64,000 nt of DNA from Amaricoccus sp047275745. GTDB taxonomy: Bacteria; Pseudomonadota; Alphaproteobacteria; Rhodobacterales; Rhodobacteraceae. A program made the position numbers and the translations under genes. Positions 62,206 to 64,000 of the stretch are shown here, in pieces; position 1 is the stretch's first letter; each line of letters opens with the position of its first letter. The notes beneath the pieces were generated by a model, which did no database searches, had not been told where the DNA came from, and worked only from the letters and a program-made list of their open reading frames with translations. Where the stretch lies: NCBI RefSeq assembly GCF_047275745.1, contig NZ_JBKQWU010000004.1, positions 1 to 64,000 of the forward strand, given 5' to 3'.

Positions 62206-64000
62206 TCAGGGCAGGTCGCGCGCATACTCGTCCATGTCGGCCCAGGGATCGCCGGAAGCGGCGACCAGATCGGGCAGGGTAGCGTAATTCAATTCGCCCG
62301 GCCCGTCGATTGTTTCGAGATCATCCCAAGTCAAGGGCGCCGAAGCGGGCAGATTTCCGCGCGCGCGGAGCGAATAGGGCGCGACCGCCGTCGCGGAGCG
62401 CGCGTTGCGGTGGAAGTCGATGAAGATCCGGTTCTTGCGGTTCTTCTCACCCATGACCGTGACGAAGGTCTCGGGCGCCGTCTTCGCAACCGCCTCCGCG
62501 ATCGCCGAGGCCGCCCTGTGCGTCGCCTTCCAGTCGAGCTTCCGCGTCACCGGCACGACCACATGCACCCCCTTGCCACCGGAGGTCTTGGCGAAGGGGA
62601 CGAGCCCCATCCCGCGCAACGCCTCGGCGACGTGGCGCGCGGCGTGGACGATCTCGCGCCAGCCGATCCCCTCTCCGGGGTCGAGGTCGAAGATCACCCG
62701 GTCGGGATGCTCCGGGTCGTCCTTGCGCGCACCCCAGCAATGGAACTCGACGACGCCGAACTGCGCGAGCGCGAGATAGCCCTTCGCGTCGTCGATGGTG
62801 AGATAGGTCTTGGACTCGCCATCGGAATCCCTGAACGGCATCGTGCCCAGCGCCTTCGGCATCCCCGTGAACGGGTGGCGCTGGAAGAAGCAGTCCTCGG
62901 GCTTGCCGGTCGGGCAGCGGACCAGCGAGACCGGACGGCGCAGGATGAGCGGCAGCATCGCCTCGCCGATCTTCGCGTAATAGACCGCGACATCGAGCTT
63001 GGTCGGCCCGGAGCGGCCGAAGAGCCGGCGCTCGGGATTGGTGATCGAGATCTGGGCGAGGTCGGCGTCGGTGATCATGCGTTGCCTCGGCTCCGGCGCC
63101 GCCCGCCGCGTCGCCGTTTCGGCCGACCCGGTTCGACCTTGTGCGAGCCCGCGCAGGCCGAGGAAAACCGCGTGGCGCACCGAGTTGTTCCCGGTGCGCG
63201 TCGAATAGCGGATGCGCGCGCTCAGCACCGGGCGGACCGCGATCACGTCGCGCGGCGCCTCGGGGAGCGGCGGGGCGCCGTCGCGGAGCGGTTCGAGCCG
63301 GTCGAGCAGATCCGCCATCGTGCCCGCGTCGAAGCCGGTCCCGACCTTGCCCCGGTAATGAAGCTCGTCCCCCTCCCATTCGCCGAGCGCCAGCGCGCCG
63401 AGCCCGCCCGCGCGCGCCGAGGCGGTATAGCCCGCGATCACGAAATCCTCCGTCCGCGGCGCCTTCGCCTTGAGCCAGCTCCGCGACCGCCCCGGGCGAT
63501 AGGGCGCGTCGGCGCGTTTCGAGACGACGCCTTCGAGCCCCATCTCGCCCACACGCTCGAAGAAGGCGGGGCCGTCGCCCTCGACATGATCGCTGAACTG
63601 GATCGCCCCATGAGTCGAGCCGGCGGGTGTCGCGGCGATCAGGGACGCGAGCAGCGCCTTGCGCCGGCCGAGCGGCACGTCGCAGAGGTCCCAGCCGTCG
63701 AGATACGGCAGGTCGAAGGCGAAGAAGGTGAGCCGCCCCTCCGGTCCTTCGGAGAGCGCCTTCTGCAACCCGGAAAAATGGCTGACACCCTTCGCGTCGA
63801 GCGCGACGATCTCGCCGTCGATGATCGCGTTCCGGTGGCCGAGCGCCTCGAAGGCCGCGCCGAGATCGCCGTAGCGGTGTGTCCAGTCGAGCCCGCCCCG
63901 GGTGATGAGCCGGGCGGTACCGCCCTGAAGAAAGGCCATGGCGCGATAGCCGTCGAACTTGATCTCGTGCAGCCAGCCGGACCCCTCCGGTGGCGCCTCG
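62206..64000 (-). CDS. ligD: ATP-dependent DNA ligase LigD, N-terminus beyond the window
   Basis: 597 residues are visible. The frame remains open to the right edge, so the start and probably the 3'-phosphoesterase domain are cut off. The first codons at the edge read WLHEIKFDGYRAMAF; the Lys of EIKFDGYR is the adenylation residue. The ligase core includes AIIDGEIVALD and GVVSKR. The OB-fold part is SWLKAKAPRTEDF. After a linker comes the polymerase/primase domain (from about ITNPERRLF) with FDLDPGEG (metal-binding Asp pair) and TSGGKGVHVVVP. Order ligase then polymerase is common in alphaproteobacteria. It ends with the usual WADMDEYARDLP. Confidence 0.95.
   Translation of the reverse strand, partial: EAPPEGSGWLHEIKFDGYRAMAFLQGGTARLITRGGLDWTHRYGDLGAAFEALGHRNAIIDGEIVALDAKGVSHFSGLQKALSEGPEGRLTFFAFDLPYLDGWDLCDVPLGRRKALLASLIAATPAGSTHGAIQFSDHVEGDGPAFFERVGEMGLEGVVSKRADAPYRPGRSRSWLKAKAPRTEDFVIAGYTASARAGGLGALALGEWEGDELHYRGKVGTGFDAGTMADLLDRLEPLRDGAPPLPEAPRDVIAVRPVLSARIRYSTRTGNNSVRHAVFLGLRGLAQGRTGSAETATRRAAPEPRQRMITDADLAQISITNPERRLFGRSGPTKLDVAVYYAKIGEAMLPLILRRPVSLVRCPTGKPEDCFFQRHPFTGMPKALGTMPFRDSDGESKTYLTIDDAKGYLALAQFGVVEFHCWGARKDDPEHPDRVIFDLDPGEGIGWREIVHAARHVAEALRGMGLVPFAKTSGGKGVHVVVPVTRKLDWKATHRAASAIAEAVAKTAPETFVTVMGEKNRKNRIFIDFHRNARSATAVAPYSLRARGNLPASAPLTWDDLETIDGPGELNYATLPDLVAASGDPWADMDEYARDLP

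Overview
The window is high-GC (visibly about two-thirds G+C) chromosomal DNA of an alphaproteobacterium, most likely in or near the Rhodobacterales. The evidence is gene content and order: a rodZ-like gene before ispG then prfA-prmC-DUF4167; lptF-lptG-lptD-surA-pdxA-rsmA in one run; aminotransferase/sdhE/LdtR-like MarR; DUF1285 divergent from a MoxR-DUF58-DUF4159 operon; a single-Ku/LigD repair locus. No rRNA, tRNA, CRISPR array, insertion sequence or phage gene was found. The species cannot be named from this window.

Layout. 1-663: no supportable gene. 664-7635 (minus): moxR-DUF58-DUF4159-membrane protein operon, with DUF1285 divergent. 8521-14104 (minus): myo-inositol catabolism operon iolC-iolD-iolB behind an RpiR regulator, with GGAA-N6-TTCC type operator candidates. 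14325-16049: aldo/keto reductase and glutathione transferase. 16077-17765: a periplasmic protein of 22 exact-length MORN repeats. 18069-23586: NAD synthetase, small metallopeptidase, glutamyl-tRNA synthetase, orphan BrnA-like antitoxin and TerC. 24110-28583 (minus): Tat-exported GH3 glycosidase and a hybrid histidine kinase. 28992-32734: DUF2934, DUF1223, an LpxL-type acyltransferase and a MATE pump. 32923-33468: infC with an apparent ATA start and an attenuator-like leader. 33836-36744: membrane-anchored 11-mer repeat protein, aminotransferase, SdhE and MarR regulator. 36941-42612: rodZ-like, ispG, prfA, prmC, DUF4167. 42717-50023 (minus): envelope operon lptF-lptG-lptD-surA-pdxA-rsmA. 50113-55785: pepA-holC, retropepsin-like protease, MarC, ABC-F ATPase, ndk. 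55886-58729: copper chaperone, a small Cys-rich protein, purM-purN. 58781 to the end (minus): non-homologous end-joining locus ligD (cut by the window end), ku, a TPR protein, an alpha/beta hydrolase and exonuclease III.

How genes work together. The iol genes take a myo-inositol intermediate through ring cleavage, isomerisation, phosphorylation and aldol cleavage, under sugar-phosphate-responsive control. The lpt genes move lipopolysaccharide, SurA chaperones outer-membrane proteins such as LptD, and the LpxL-type enzyme adds acyl chains to lipid A. Ku, LigD and probably the TPR protein repair double-strand breaks.

The most unusual pattern is outside the genes. At least four gene ends carry tandem repeats of exactly 14 bp, each unit opening with TGA. 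In two cases the first TGA is the gene's own stop codon. The unit sequence differs from array to array. Because 14 is not a multiple of three, three units place stops in all three frames. Tandem repeats inside coding regions here have a 15-bp period instead. The infC leader is the second point of interest: an ATA start, a promoter candidate and a hairpin-plus-U6 between promoter and ribosome-binding site.
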